A stretch of 64,000 nucleotides of DNA. Source: Methylomonas rapida. Lineage in GTDB: Bacteria; Pseudomonadota; Gammaproteobacteria; Methylococcales; Methylomonadaceae. Location of the stretch: positions 2,480,001 to 2,544,000 of the forward strand of contig NZ_CP113517.1 in the NCBI RefSeq assembly GCF_024360925.2, given 5' to 3'. Shown here one piece after another: positions 1 to 8,798 of the stretch (its first letter is position 1; the number at the start of each line of letters is the position of its first letter). Under the pieces are notes generated by a model, which saw nothing but the letters and a program-made list of their open reading frames with translations, had not been told where the DNA came from and did no database searches. Made by a program: the position numbers and the translations under genes.

Positions 1-683
1 AAGGCGTTGGCATTATCCGGCGCTTTTTCGATGACCCTGGCGATCAATTGCTCGGGCTCGCCCTTCATGCTGCCACCTCTGGCCATGGCCAGGTTGTTGG
101 CATATTGCAGCATGATCTCGACGTCATCGGGTTTCAGCTTATCGGCCCTGGCAAACGCATCGGCGGCGTCTTGATACTGTTGTAGAAAACCATAAGAGCG
201 CCCCAGCATGATCCAGCCCTCGACATCGTCTGGCTGCTGTTGCAAGCGCTGCTGTAATTTGCCCATCATACCGGCCATGTTTTCCGCCGCTTTGACTTGG
301 GTCTGCTGCAACTCGACCTTGCTCAGCGCATTGATGTCCCCCAAGCTGACGTATAGCAACAAACTAAGCATAGGCAGTAGAACCAGCAAAATCGGGATGA
401 TCCAGCGCCCCTGCCGTTCCGGCGCTTTGCCGGCCTCGCTCGCTTGCAAGTCGTCATTCAACATCAACTGCAATTCCGCGTATTGCTCGTCGAACTGGAC
501 TTGATCCAGGACGCCGTCCTGTAATTGCTGCCTCAGTTCCGCCAAGCGTTGGCGAGCGATTTTGATGTTGCGTTGCCTGTGGTCGTCATCGGGCAACGGG
601 GTTTTCCGCAATAATGGCGGTACGATCAGCGCCAGTGCCAACAACACCAAGCCGGCCACGATAATCCAGAACAGCGTATTCAA
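1..683 (-). CDS. ccmI: Cytochrome c biogenesis protein CcmI (partial, N-terminal part)
   Basis: CcmI holds apocytochrome c and delivers it to the CcmFH haem ligation complex at the periplasmic face of the inner membrane. The reading frame is open from a TTG start at 683 to the window edge. It shows an N-terminal membrane segment (LFWIIVAGLVLLALALIV), a cytoplasmic basic/Gln-rich loop containing ARQRLAELRQQL, a second membrane segment (WIIPILLVLLPMLSLLLY), and the beginning of a TPR region (WIMLGRSYGFLQQYQDAADA). The TTG overlaps the ccmH stop, which supports this start and translational coupling. It is the last visible gene of the ccm operon; the C-terminal TPR domain lies outside the window. 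Confidence 0.9.
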   Translation of the reverse strand, partial: MNTLFWIIVAGLVLLALALIVPPLLRKTPLPDDDHRQRNIKIARQRLAELRQQLQDGVLDQVQFDEQYAELQLMLNDDLQASEAGKAPERQGRWIIPILLVLLPMLSLLLYVSLGDINALSKVELQQTQVKAAENMAGMMGKLQQRLQQQPDDVEGWIMLGRSYGFLQQYQDAADAFARADKLKPDDVEIMLQYANNLAMARGGSMKGEPEQLIARVIEKAPDNANA

Positions 684-1141
684 TCCTCTTCACCTTTTTG
701 CAAAATATCGTCGAGACGGCTTTGTTGCTGGACATCCAGCGCTGCGGCCTGGTCGGTGGCCTTTTTGCCGCGCGCCAGGATCACGACCGTAATGATGCCT
801 ATCAACAAAAACAATAACGGGCCCAGCCATAACAAACCGGTTTTCAGGTTGAATGCCGGCCGATACAACACGAAATCGCCATAGCGCTGGGTCATGAAAT
901 CCACCACATCCTGCCGGGATTTGCCCTGCTGCAGCATTTCGTAAACCTGCTGGCGCAAGTCCTTGGCCAGATCGGCATTGGAATCGGCGATGGTCTGATT
1001 CTGGCAGACCAGGCAGCGCAATTCCGAAATCAGCGTTTGATAGGCTTCTTCCTGTTCCGGGTCCTCGAAGGGATGGTATTCCACCGCCGCCCGGCTGGAC
1101 AGCGAGATCAGCAACAACAAGCTCAACAACCAGACTCTCAT
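680..1141 (-). CDS. ccmH: Cytochrome c maturation protein CcmH (CcmL/CycL type)
   Basis: CcmH is a membrane-anchored periplasmic thiol protein that reduces the CxxCH cysteines of apocytochrome c before haem attachment. The 153-residue protein has a signal/anchor at residues 1-18, the diagnostic LRCLVCQNQ motif with its CxxC pair at about residues 43-46, the conserved three-helix domain, and a C-terminal membrane helix (LLWLGPLLFLLIGIITVVIL) ending in a basic tail. The length is that of the short CcmH form, with the TPR part carried by the separate ccmI. The start ATG overlaps the ccmG stop as ATGA, and its own stop overlaps the ccmI TTG, so these genes are tightly coupled. Confidence 0.96.
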   Translation of the reverse strand: MRVWLLSLLLLISLSSRAAVEYHPFEDPEQEEAYQTLISELRCLVCQNQTIADSNADLAKDLRQQVYEMLQQGKSRQDVVDFMTQRYGDFVLYRPAFNLKTGLLWLGPLLFLLIGIITVVILARGKKATDQAAALDVQQQSRLDDILQKGEED

Positions 1142-1677
1142 GCCGGCTCCTGTTGCAGTTGGCGGATCAATGGTAAAAACAGGCGCTCGATGTCGCCCGG
1201 CTCCACCGGTCCGGTATGCTTGTAACGAATGATGCCACGCTTGTCGACCACAAAGGTTTCCGGCACGCCGTACACGCCATAATCGATACCGAGCCGACCA
1301 TCGACGTCCATGATGCTGACATCATAAGGATTGCCCAATTGCCGTAACCACTGAGCCGCCGCCGGTGCTTCGTCCTTGTAGTTCAAGCCGACGAGGGTGA
1401 CGAGCTTGAGTTTGGCCAGTTCCAGCAACAGCGGATGCTCCTGCCGGCAGGATACACACCAGGAAGCCCAAACGTTGAACAGCCAGACCTTGCCCTGCAA
1501 ATCCTGATTGCTCAGTTTTTTTTCCGGCGTGCCCAATATCGGCAAGGCGAATGCGGGCGCCGGTTTGTCGATCAGCGGCGACGGAATGTCCTTGGGATTC
1601 AAGCGCAGGCCGACCGCCAGAAAAACAGCCAGTACGATGAACAATGCCAACGGCAACAAATATTTAAATTTAAGCAT
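1138..1677 (-). CDS. ccmG: Thiol:disulfide interchange protein CcmG/DsbE
   Basis: CcmG is a membrane-tethered periplasmic thioredoxin-fold reductant that passes electrons to CcmH and apocytochrome c. The 179-residue protein has an N-terminal membrane anchor (residues about 6-24) and a thioredoxin domain with the active site WASWCVSCRQEHP, i.e. WCxxC. The GVYGVPETFVVD segment supplies the cis-proline loop. Length is normal for the family. The start lies 8 bp inside ccmF, and the stop overlaps ccmH, consistent with one polycistronic unit. Confidence 0.95.
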   Translation of the reverse strand: MLKFKYLLPLALFIVLAVFLAVGLRLNPKDIPSPLIDKPAPAFALPILGTPEKKLSNQDLQGKVWLFNVWASWCVSCRQEHPLLLELAKLKLVTLVGLNYKDEAPAAAQWLRQLGNPYDVSIMDVDGRLGIDYGVYGVPETFVVDKRGIIRYKHTGPVEPGDIERLFLPLIRQLQQEPA

Positions 1678-3619
1678 CGGTCGACACCGCTTTTTTATTC
1701 AACACGCGATAACGTCTATCCAAGGCTCCGAGCATACCGCCCACGGCCATGAACACGCCGCCCATCCAGATCCAGCGAATGAAAGCCTTGTAATAAACCC
1801 TGAGACTCCAGGCGCCCTCTTCGCCCAACGGTTCGCCGATCGCCACGAACAAATCCCGGAACAGACCGGCGTCGATCGCGGCTTCGGTCATCGGCATGGT
1901 TTGCACCCGATAGACGCGTTTTTGCGGATGGAGCTCCGCCACGGTTTCGCCGTCGTGGTTGACGGTCAGATAACCTTGCTGCGCCAGGTAATTGGGGCCC
2001 TCGGTTTGTTTGACCCCATGAAAGCTGAACACATAACCGAACATGTCCAGCGTGTCGCCCGGCGCCATGCGCACATCGCGTTCTATGCTATACACCGAGG
2101 TCAAGGTAATGCCGACCACGAACACCGAGATGCCGATATGCGCGAGGGTCATGCCGTAAAATCCGGCCGGAATTTGTTTCAATCGAGCCCAAGACCAGCT
2201 TTGCAGGCGTTGCTGGAAAGCCATGACGGCAATTGCGGTGGTCCATAAAGCCAAGGCCAATCCCAACACGGCAGCCCAGGAATAAAACGGCATGGCCAAT
2301 GGCAACAAGACCGCCGCAACGAGACAAACCAACGCCGGCAGCCAAACCTGCTGGCCGATAATTTTGAGTTCGTCACGCTTCCATCGTAGCAATACGCCAA
2401 AACCCACCACGATGGCCAACGGCGCCATCAATGGAATGAATACCGCGTTGAAATACGGCGGGCCAACCGACAATTTGCCCAGGCCCAACGCGTCGATCAC
2501 TAGCGGATACAAGGTGCCGAGCAGGATACTGGCGGCGGTTACCACCAGCAATACGTTGTTGACCAACAACACAGACTCGCGCGATACCAGTTCGAAACGG
2601 GCGCTGCTTTTGACTTCCGGCGCGCGGATCGCATATAGCAACAGCGAGCCGCCCACCACGACGGCCAAAAACACCAGGATAAAGACACCACGCGCCGGAT
2701 CACTGGCGAAGGCATGCACCGAGGTCAACACGCCGGAACGCACCAAAAACGTGCCGAGCAGACTCAATGAAAACGCGAAAATCGCCAGCAATACGGTCCA
2801 GGTTTTGAACACCCCGCGTTTTTCGGTCGCCGCCAGCGAGTGAATCAAAGCCGTGCCGACCAGCCAGGGCATGAAGGACGCGTTTTCAACGGGGTCCCAA
2901 AACCACCAACCGCCCCACCCCAGTTCGTAATAGGCCCACCAGCTACCCAGCGTGATGCCGATGGTCAAAAACATCCAGGCCACCGTGGTCCAGGGTCGCG
3001 ACCAGCGCGCCCAAGCCGCATCCAGTTTGCCTTCGATCAAGGCCGCAATCGAAAACGCAAAAGCCACCGAGAAGCCGACATAACCCATGTACAGCATAGG
3101 CGGATGAATCGCCAAGCCGGGGTCTTGCAACAAGGGGTTCAAATCACGCCCTTCGGACGGCGCCGGGAACAAACGCGCAAACGGATTGGACGTGAACAAC
3201 AAAAACAAGATAAAACCGACCGCAACCAAGCCCATCACGCCCAATACTCTGGCGCGGGTTTGATCGGGAATGTTCTGGCTCAGCAAAGCCACCAATCCGG
3301 TCCAGATCGATAAGGTCAGGGCCCACAACAACAATGAACCTTCGTGCGCGCCCCACACCCCGGATACCAAATACAAAAACGGTAAAGCAGTGTTGGAGTT
3401 TTGTGCCACATAGGCCACCGAAAAATCATGGCTGATGAAACTGTAGGTCAGGCAGGCATAGGCAAAGCCCATGAACAGCAATTGTCCGTAGGCCGCCGGT
3501 TTGGCGACATAAATCCAGCCGACGATGCCGCGCCAGGCACCGATCAAAGGCAGCGTACCCTGAATCAGGGCCATGCACAGCGCCAGAATCAGCGAGAAGT
3601 GTCCGATTTCCGGAATCAT
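1670..3619 (-). CDS. ccmF: Haem lyase CcmF
   Basis: CcmF is the large polytopic inner-membrane subunit of the cytochrome c haem ligase and receives haem from CcmE. The 649-residue protein is full length. It shows many membrane segments, the haem-handling WWD signature (GWGGWWFWDPVENASFMPW, about residues 235-253), and the periplasmic domain before the last helix. The ATG overlaps the end of ccmE, and the C-terminus overlaps ccmG. Neighbours and length leave little room for the related NrfE. Confidence 0.97.
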   Translation of the reverse strand: MIPEIGHFSLILALCMALIQGTLPLIGAWRGIVGWIYVAKPAAYGQLLFMGFAYACLTYSFISHDFSVAYVAQNSNTALPFLYLVSGVWGAHEGSLLLWALTLSIWTGLVALLSQNIPDQTRARVLGVMGLVAVGFILFLLFTSNPFARLFPAPSEGRDLNPLLQDPGLAIHPPMLYMGYVGFSVAFAFSIAALIEGKLDAAWARWSRPWTTVAWMFLTIGITLGSWWAYYELGWGGWWFWDPVENASFMPWLVGTALIHSLAATEKRGVFKTWTVLLAIFAFSLSLLGTFLVRSGVLTSVHAFASDPARGVFILVFLAVVVGGSLLLYAIRAPEVKSSARFELVSRESVLLVNNVLLVVTAASILLGTLYPLVIDALGLGKLSVGPPYFNAVFIPLMAPLAIVVGFGVLLRWKRDELKIIGQQVWLPALVCLVAAVLLPLAMPFYSWAAVLGLALALWTTAIAVMAFQQRLQSWSWARLKQIPAGFYGMTLAHIGISVFVVGITLTSVYSIERDVRMAPGDTLDMFGYVFSFHGVKQTEGPNYLAQQGYLTVNHDGETVAELHPQKRVYRVQTMPMTEAAIDAGLFRDLFVAIGEPLGEEGAWSLRVYYKAFIRWIWMGGVFMAVGGMLGALDRRYRVLNKKAVSTDA

Positions 3620-4050
3620 TTGGCCTCCGGCGCTTTCTTCAAGCTGCCCGCCACTTCCGGCGGCATGTAATTTTCATCGTGCTTGGCCAACACTTCCTCA
3701 GCCACGAAAACGCCACGCTGATCCAGACGTCCCTTGGCGACGATGCCCTGCCCTTCCCGGAACAAATCCGGCAGGATGCCGCTGTATTCGACGGTGACTT
3801 CCTTGCTGAAATCGCTGAGTTTGAAACGTACCAGCATATCGGCGCCCGGTCGCTCCACGCTGCCCTTGACAACCATGCCGCCCAATCGGAACAAAGTATC
3901 CTTGGGTGCTTTGCCTTCGACGACATCGGTGGTGGAAAAAAAGTACATCAGATTTTCGTTGAAGGCCTTTAACGCAAAAGTGGCCGCCAAGCCGATGCCA
4001 ATCAGCATCAGTACAATCAGAATCAGTCGTTGTTTGCGGTGTGCTTTCAT
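3616..4050 (-). CDS. ccmE: Haem chaperone CcmE
   Basis: CcmE covalently binds haem through a histidine and carries it from CcmABCD to CcmF in the periplasm. The 144-residue protein has an N-terminal membrane anchor after KAHRKQR, an OB-fold beta domain, and the C-terminal haem-attachment segment LAKHDENYMPPEV, in which His and the following Tyr match the conserved H...Y pair. Length is typical. It overlaps ccmD upstream and ccmF downstream by 4 bp each. Confidence 0.96.
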   Translation of the reverse strand: MKAHRKQRLILIVLMLIGIGLAATFALKAFNENLMYFFSTTDVVEGKAPKDTLFRLGGMVVKGSVERPGADMLVRFKLSDFSKEVTVEYSGILPDLFREGQGIVAKGRLDQRGVFVAEEVLAKHDENYMPPEVAGSLKKAPEAK

Positions 4051-4211
4051 CGTTGCGCGCGTTTTTGTTTCAGGGCCAATTGTCTAAGTAACTGTTTGCG
4101 TTGCACGATGGGCGCAAACAAATTCCACAGCAATACCGCCGTGGTAATGCCATAGGAGGTCCAGACGTAGAAGGCGTAGCCGCCCATGTGTAAAAAACTT
4201 TCCAGTGTCAT
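4047..4211 (-). CDS. ccmD: Haem exporter accessory protein CcmD
   Basis: CcmD is a very small membrane protein that stabilises the CcmABC-CcmE complex and helps release holo-CcmE. The 54-residue frame starts MTLESFLHMGGYAFYVWTSY, followed by the hydrophobic GITTAVLLWNLFAPIV and a strongly basic tail (QRKQLLRQLALKQKRAQR). This is the family pattern of a short N-terminus, one helix and a Lys/Arg-rich C-terminus. The start overlaps the ccmC stop and its TGA overlaps the ccmE ATG, so position, overlap and size all support a real gene. Confidence 0.93.
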   Translation of the reverse strand: MTLESFLHMGGYAFYVWTSYGITTAVLLWNLFAPIVQRKQLLRQLALKQKRAQR

Positions 4212-4969
4212 GCTTTATTCTCCAGCAAATTTTTGACCCATTGCGCCGTGGCTTCCCGTTTCAACAATTCCAATTTGGCGGTCTGCAACACGGCAATGGC
4301 GTAATAAACCTTGAATGCTCCCGCCATCAACAACAGCGGAATCAGCATGCTGATATGGATGGATGGCTTGTCCATTTTACTGACCGTGGGCCCTTGGTGC
4401 AGGGTGTTCCACCATTCCACCGAATAATGGATGATGGGAATGTTGACGACACCGACCAGCGCCAAGATTGACACTGCCCGAGCCGCACTGCGCTTGTCCT
4501 CGATCGCGCCGTACAAAGCGCTGATACCCAGATACAAGAACAGCAAGATCAGTTCCGAGGTCAAACGCGCATCCCATACCCACCAGGTACCCCACATCGG
4601 CTTGCCCCACAACGACCCCGTCACCAGGGCGATGAAGGTAAAGCCGGCGCCTATCGGCGCGCTGCTGATCAGCATCACCTCGGCCAGTTTCATATGCCAG
4701 ATCAGCGCAATGCCGCCCATGATCGCCATCAGCACGTAAATGAACAGCGACATCCAGGCGGCCGGCACGTGGATATAAATGATACGGTAACTATCACCCT
4801 GCTGATAATCGGCCGGCGCCATCACCAGGCCGCCGTATAAGCCGGGAATCAGCAGCAATAAAAACAATACGATCAGCCACGGGATGAACTTATCCGCCAA
4901 CGCATAAAAATGCGGCGAGGAAGCGGTGCGGTGAAAAAAGCGACTGACAGAAGCGGGAATGATAGACAT
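4208..4969 (-). CDS. ccmC: Haem exporter permease CcmC
   Basis: CcmC presents haem to CcmE at the periplasmic surface. It has six predicted membrane helices and the tryptophan-rich WWD signature GKPMWGTWWVWDARLTSE, plus a conserved HVPAAWM segment. I place the start at ATG 4969 (MSIIPASVSRFFHRT), giving 253 residues. The frame stays open upstream to 5035, but that extension is encoded by the inverted-repeat end of the neighbouring cassette and reads as a low-complexity FRVFRVFRG, so it is not part of the ancestral gene. The cassette separates this gene from ccmB and may affect its transcription or translation. Confidence 0.94.
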   Translation of the reverse strand: MSIIPASVSRFFHRTASSPHFYALADKFIPWLIVLFLLLLIPGLYGGLVMAPADYQQGDSYRIIYIHVPAAWMSLFIYVLMAIMGGIALIWHMKLAEVMLISSAPIGAGFTFIALVTGSLWGKPMWGTWWVWDARLTSELILLFLYLGISALYGAIEDKRSAARAVSILALVGVVNIPIIHYSVEWWNTLHQGPTVSKMDKPSIHISMLIPLLLMAGAFKVYYAIAVLQTAKLELLKREATAQWVKNLLENKA

Positions 4970-4991
4970 AAGCTTGTTTACTGAAAATAGT

Positions 4992-5433
4992 TGTCCACGA
5001 AAGACACGAAAAACACGAAAATTTTCATAGAACAATTCGAGCTATCGTTGCTTTCGGATATTCGCCAAAATTAACCAACAACCCAAGGCGCATTTTGGTC
5101 GCTTTTAGGTAATTCAATACCTGTGCTTTATGAGACTGCGAAATACTGGAAAGTGCTTTCAATTCAACGATTATTGCATCGAAACAAATAAAATCGGGTG
5201 TATAAGTTTGCCTTAAAGGCTCTCCTTTGTAGAAAAGCCTGAGTGGTTCCTGTTCAAGAAAGGGTATTTTTCGCTTTGAAAATTCCTGAGCCAAACATTC
5301 TTGGTATACCGCCTCAAGAAAACCACAGCCCATTTCACGATACACTTCGAACACCGCGCCTTGAATTCGATAGCTCTCCTCCTGGTAAAAAATCCCTCTT
5401 TCCATTTTCGTGCTTTTCGTGTGTTTCGTGGAC
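4992..5433. mobile_element. Short inverted-repeat cassette carrying a GxxExxY gene, between ccmB and ccmC
   Basis: A segment of about 440 bp is bounded by 31-nt imperfect inverted repeats. The left copy (4992-5022) begins TGTCCACGAAAGACACGAAA; the right copy (5403-5433), read on the minus strand, begins TGTCCACGAAACACACGAAA. They agree at 29 of 31 positions. Each end is itself built from a roughly 9-nt tandem ACGAAAnnC motif. The cassette interrupts an otherwise tightly packed ccm operon, and related solo repeats occur near 17819-17940 and 45481-45617. I see no transposase, so calling it mobile is an inference from the ends, the context and the repetition. No clear target duplication was found. 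Confidence 0.55.
5025..5405 (-). CDS. GxxExxY family protein (PD-(D/E)xK nuclease-like fold)
   Basis: Small protein of the GxxExxY family, whose role is not established. The 126-residue product shows the family signature GCGFLEAVYQECLAQEF and a PDFICFDAIIVELKAL segment, which has the D...ExK spacing of PD-(D/E)xK nucleases. I chose ATG 5405 (MERGIFYQEE). An in-frame GTG at 5435 would add ten residues (STKHTKSTK-like) read from the terminal inverted repeat, which is unlikely to be native coding but could be translated. It lies on the same strand as ccm but is unrelated to haem export, so it is best read as cargo of the cassette. A link to DNA or RNA cleavage is an inference from the fold only. 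Confidence 0.85.
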   Translation of the reverse strand: MERGIFYQEESYRIQGAVFEVYREMGCGFLEAVYQECLAQEFSKRKIPFLEQEPLRLFYKGEPLRQTYTPDFICFDAIIVELKALSSISQSHKAQVLNYLKATKMRLGLLVNFGEYPKATIARIVL

Positions 5434-5443
5434 ACTAGTCGGT

Positions 5444-6118
5444 TTAATTCACGCTCATCTTCAGCGCCGCCGCCGTCGGCAGCGGGGTCAATACCAAAGC
5501 CAGCAGCAGCATGGCCAGCAAAATATTGATTTGCGCGGTAACCGGCAAGCCGCTGGCGGCGCGGTCGACGGCGCTGCTGGCGAAAATCAATACCGGGATA
5601 TACAAAGGCAACACCAACAGCGACAACAGCATGCCGCCACGACGCAAGCCTACGGTCAACGCCACGCCAATGGCGCCAATCAAGCTAAGCATTGGCGTCG
5701 CCAACAGCAAGGTCAGCCAGAGCGTCGGCATGGCGCGTTCCGGCAAACCCAGGAATAATGCCAGCAAAGGCGCGACCAACAGCAACGGCAGGCCGGTCAC
5801 CAGCCAATGCGCCACGATTTTGCCCAGCACCAGCACTGGCAGAGAATGCGGGCTCAACAGCAGTTGTTCCAGCGAGCCATCGTCGAAATCCGAGCGAAAC
5901 AGGCTGTCCAAAGACAACAACGCCGCCAGTAAGGCCGACACCCAGATCACGCCGGGCGCCATCGCCTGCAACAAGTTGGGTTGCGCGCCCACCGCCAGCG
6001 GAAACAAGGTCACGACCATCACAAAAAACAGCAGCGGGTTGGCCATTTCGGCGCGGCGCCGAAAAGCCAGCAGCAAATCACGGCGGATGATCGCCAAAAA
6101 AGCCTGAGTCAAAGACAT
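5444..6118 (-). CDS. ccmB: Haem exporter permease CcmB
   Basis: CcmB is the ABC-2-like membrane subunit that pairs with CcmA to release holo-CcmE. The 224-residue protein has six hydrophobic segments and the conserved N-terminal amphipathic stretch LAIIRRDLLLAFRRRAEMANP followed by LLFFVMVVTLFPLAVG. Length is typical. The start lies 10 bp inside ccmA. The stop (TGA near 5444) is directly followed by the right end of the inverted-repeat cassette. Confidence 0.95.
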   Translation of the reverse strand: MSLTQAFLAIIRRDLLLAFRRRAEMANPLLFFVMVVTLFPLAVGAQPNLLQAMAPGVIWVSALLAALLSLDSLFRSDFDDGSLEQLLLSPHSLPVLVLGKIVAHWLVTGLPLLLVAPLLALFLGLPERAMPTLWLTLLLATPMLSLIGAIGVALTVGLRRGGMLLSLLVLPLYIPVLIFASSAVDRAASGLPVTAQINILLAMLLLALVLTPLPTAAALKMSVN

Positions 6119-6741
6119 GAATCCAAATGAATGCGTTGCAAGCCGATATGATGCAGGCTCAGATCGTGATGAGAAGTCAAAATCACCATGCCGCCTTGTT
6201 TGACGTGCGCATCGATCAACGTCTCGATCAAATCGATGCCTTGCCTGTCCAGTGAGGTGAAGGGTTCATCCAGTATCCACAAAATATTGTGCGTGATCAG
6301 CAAACGGGCCAGCGACAAACGCCGTTTTTGCCCGGCGGACAAGGTGTGCACCGGATTATCGTCGTAACCGGCCAATTGTACTTTTTGCAGTGCCTCGTCG
6401 ATGCCGTAATGGCCCGGCTGGCTCAACGCCAGGGCAAAGCGCAAATTTTCCAAAACCGTCAATTCCTTTTTGATGCCCTCGGCATGGCCGACATAGGCCA
6501 TATCCGCATAATAAGAGCTCTCTTCCAGCAATTGGCCACACCAACGAATTTCGCCCTCATCGGCTTCACGAAAACCGCACAAGGTGCGCAACAAGGTAGT
6601 CTTGCCGCTGCCATTGCTCCCTTCCAGCAATAAAACCTGACCGGGACGCAGACCAAAGCTCAAGCCGGAAAACAGCAGCCTGTCGTCGCGCCCGCAGGCT
6701 AAATCCACGACAGCGAGTTCGGCTGGGTTTGTGTGTTCCAT
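6109..6741 (-). CDS. ccmA: Haem exporter ATP-binding protein CcmA
   Basis: CcmA is the cytoplasmic ATPase of the CcmABCD complex; ATP hydrolysis drives release of haem-loaded CcmE. The 210-residue protein has Walker A (GSNGSGKTTLL, about residues 36-46), the ABC signature LSAGQKRRLSLARL, Walker B with catalytic Glu (LWILDEPFTSLD) and the switch His (TSHHD). It is the first gene of the operon. The 379-bp gap upstream, shared with the divergent purE, should contain the promoter, though I cannot point to a convincing one. Confidence 0.95.
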   Translation of the reverse strand: MEHTNPAELAVVDLACGRDDRLLFSGLSFGLRPGQVLLLEGSNGSGKTTLLRTLCGFREADEGEIRWCGQLLEESSYYADMAYVGHAEGIKKELTVLENLRFALALSQPGHYGIDEALQKVQLAGYDDNPVHTLSAGQKRRLSLARLLITHNILWILDEPFTSLDRQGIDLIETLIDAHVKQGGMVILTSHHDLSLHHIGLQRIHLDSCL

Positions 6742-7120
6742 TACCGCAACGAATCCAAATATTCAAAGCCGCTTATCTTATCAACAAATAGCGCATCGAT
6801 TGCAAATTACCGGCCTTTCTTTTTGTATCAGGAATTTTACCGTCACCAAGCCTCACCCCCGCCCGCAAAAATAACAAAGCCCGGCGCGGCATCTTGATAC
6901 CCGTCAACACCAGGAAAAGCCCGCTCTGCCAGCCCGTGACATGGAAGACTAAATATTCATCCCTACCGACATACACCTTTTGGGCCAGTCAATCGACCGC
7001 CGTCGAATCTGATCATTCTGGCTTGATGCCGAATCACCGCAAACTTGCGTAGCCAGAAAAAATATCCTTTATGCGATAATCCTTTTATTTTAGATTACTG
7101 CATCGCACCGGAGATTTTGC
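6742..7120. other. Divergent intergenic region between ccmA and purE
   Basis: This gap separates the leftward ccm operon from rightward purEK, so both promoters should lie here. The purE-proximal 60 bp are AT-rich (around TTTATGCGATAATCC), and GATAAT is a possible -10-like element without a clear -35 at good spacing. A minus-strand open frame of 67 codons (6773-6976) has no recognisable motif and is treated as chance. I see no RNA gene. Confidence 0.4.
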
Positions 7121-7618
7121 ATGACCGCATTGATAGGCATCATCATGGGTTCCACGTCCGACTGGGATACCATGCAACATGCCGCGCAAACCCTAGAACA
7201 TCTTGATATCCCGCACGAAGTCGAGGTGGTATCGGCGCATCGCACCCCCGACAAGCTGTTTCAATACGCCGAAACCGCCGAGAGCAAGGGCTTGGAAGTC
7301 ATCATTGCCGGTGCTGGCGGCGCCGCCCATTTGCCCGGCATGACGGCCGCCAAGACCGTGTTGCCGGTTTTGGGCGTGCCGGTACAATCCAAGGCACTGA
7401 ACGGCATGGACTCGTTATTGTCCATCGTGCAAATGCCGGCCGGTATTCCCGTGGGCACTTTAGCCATCGGCAAAGCCGGCGCGATCAATGCAGCCCTGTT
7501 GGCGGCCGCGATCGTCAGCAACAAACATCCGCAATATCGCCCTGCCCTGGACGCCTATCGTCAACAACAAACCGATAACGTCAACGCCAATCCTGACCCG
7601 AGGCAGGTGCAACAATGA
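7121..7618 (+). CDS. purE: N5-carboxyaminoimidazole ribonucleotide mutase PurE (class I)
   Basis: PurE converts N5-CAIR to CAIR in de novo purine synthesis. The 165-residue protein has the substrate-binding loop [20 protein letters not shown], the glycine-rich [12 protein letters not shown] segment with the catalytic His, and the [20 protein letters not shown] block typical of class I bacterial PurE, which works with PurK. The start has an upstream GGAGA Shine-Dalgarno-like element (CACCGGAGATTTTGCATG). The stop overlaps the purK start as ATGA. Confidence 0.97.
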   Translation: MTALIGIIMGSTSDWDTMQHAAQTLEHLDIPHEVEVVSAHRTPDKLFQYAETAESKGLEVIIAGAGGAAHLPGMTAAKTVLPVLGVPVQSKALNGMDSLLSIVQMPAGIPVGTLAIGKAGAINAALLAAAIVSNKHPQYRPALDAYRQQQTDNVNANPDPRQVQQ

Positions 7619-8709
7619 AAGTAGGCATCCTGGGTGGCGGCCAGCTCGCCAGAATGATCGCTTTGGCAGGCTACCCGCTGGGCTTGAAATTCATCGTGCT
7701 CGATCCGGATCCAAACGCCGGCGCGGCGGGCTTGAGTGAACACTTGCACGGCGCATACGACGATCCGGCCTTGCTGGCCGAACTGGCGGAAAAAGCCGAC
7801 GTAGTCACCTATGAATTCGAAAACGTGCCGGCACATGTGGCCGAATTTCTGTCCAGCCACACCACGGTCTATCCACCCGCCAACGCACTGGCGGTTTCAC
7901 AGGATAGGTTGCTGGAAAAAAACTTTTTCAAGGAACTGGGCATAGGCACCGCGCCCTACGCGCAGGTTGACAGCCTGGCGGACTTGAAAAATGCCATGAC
8001 CACGATGGGCTATCCGGCTATTTTAAAAAGCCGGCGCATGGGCTACGATGGCAAGGGCCAGGTTGTTTTGATGTCCGCTGGCGACCTGGCCGCCGCCTGG
8101 GAAGCCATGCAAGGCGCGGCGGCCATCGTCGAAGGTTTCGTGCCATTTCGCCGCGAAGTTTCCATCATCGCGGCGCGACGACCATCCGGCGATATCGTGT
8201 TTTATCCGCTGTCCGAAAATCGTCATAGCGGCGGGATTCTGCGCGTGGCCAGCGCCTGCGCCGATGATGCCGAACAAGGCATGGCCGAGGATTACGTCAG
8301 GCGCTTGCTGGAAAAACTGGATTATGTCGGTGTCATTGCGCTGGAACTGTTCGATGTCGGTGGCCAGCTATTGGCCAACGAATTCGCCCCCAGGGTGCAT
8401 AATTCGGGGCATTGGACCATAGAAGGCTCGGAAACCAGTCAGTTTGAAAACCATTTGCGCGCGATATTGGATTTACCCCTGGGCTCTACGCAAACCCGCG
8501 GCTTCGCAGCAATGGTAAATTTCATCGGCGGTTTGCCACAGACTGAAGAAATATTGAAGCTTGATCACGCGCACTTGCACCTTTACGACAAAGCACCGCG
8601 CAAAGGCCGCAAAGTGGCGCATGCCACCATCAGGAGCGAAGATCTCGAACAATTCGAACAGACTCGTGAAAAACTGACGAATTTGGCCAAACAGACGGAT
8701 GATTCATGA
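7615..8709 (+). CDS. purK: N5-carboxyaminoimidazole ribonucleotide synthase PurK
   Basis: PurK makes N5-CAIR from AIR, bicarbonate and ATP, feeding PurE. The 364-residue ATP-grasp enzyme has the N-terminal [20 protein letters not shown] fold, the ATP-grasp segment [17 protein letters not shown], and the C-terminal [14 protein letters not shown] block, which holds metal and phosphate ligands. Length matches the family. It is coupled to purE by a 4-bp overlap. Nothing in the next 300 bp looks like a further purine gene, so the operon is probably purEK only. Confidence 0.97.
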   Translation: MKVGILGGGQLARMIALAGYPLGLKFIVLDPDPNAGAAGLSEHLHGAYDDPALLAELAEKADVVTYEFENVPAHVAEFLSSHTTVYPPANALAVSQDRLLEKNFFKELGIGTAPYAQVDSLADLKNAMTTMGYPAILKSRRMGYDGKGQVVLMSAGDLAAAWEAMQGAAAIVEGFVPFRREVSIIAARRPSGDIVFYPLSENRHSGGILRVASACADDAEQGMAEDYVRRLLEKLDYVGVIALELFDVGGQLLANEFAPRVHNSGHWTIEGSETSQFENHLRAILDLPLGSTQTRGFAAMVNFIGGLPQTEEILKLDHAHLHLYDKAPRKGRKVAHATIRSEDLEQFEQTREKLTNLAKQTDDS

Positions 8710-8798
8710 AACATGGCGAGTCCATTGAGTTTTTCGATGCTTAGGATATGGTCAAGAATAACCGGCTTGTTTATTACTTTGCTCCCCCCTCTCCCAAA

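Noticed and set aside
4970..5035. Upstream extension of ccmC by 22 codons
   Set aside because: The extra residues come from the inverted-repeat end of the inserted cassette and are low complexity; ATG 4969 gives the family-like N-terminus.
6773..6976. 67-codon minus-strand frame between ccmA and purE
   Set aside because: No motif, no Shine-Dalgarno and no relation to neighbours; probably chance.
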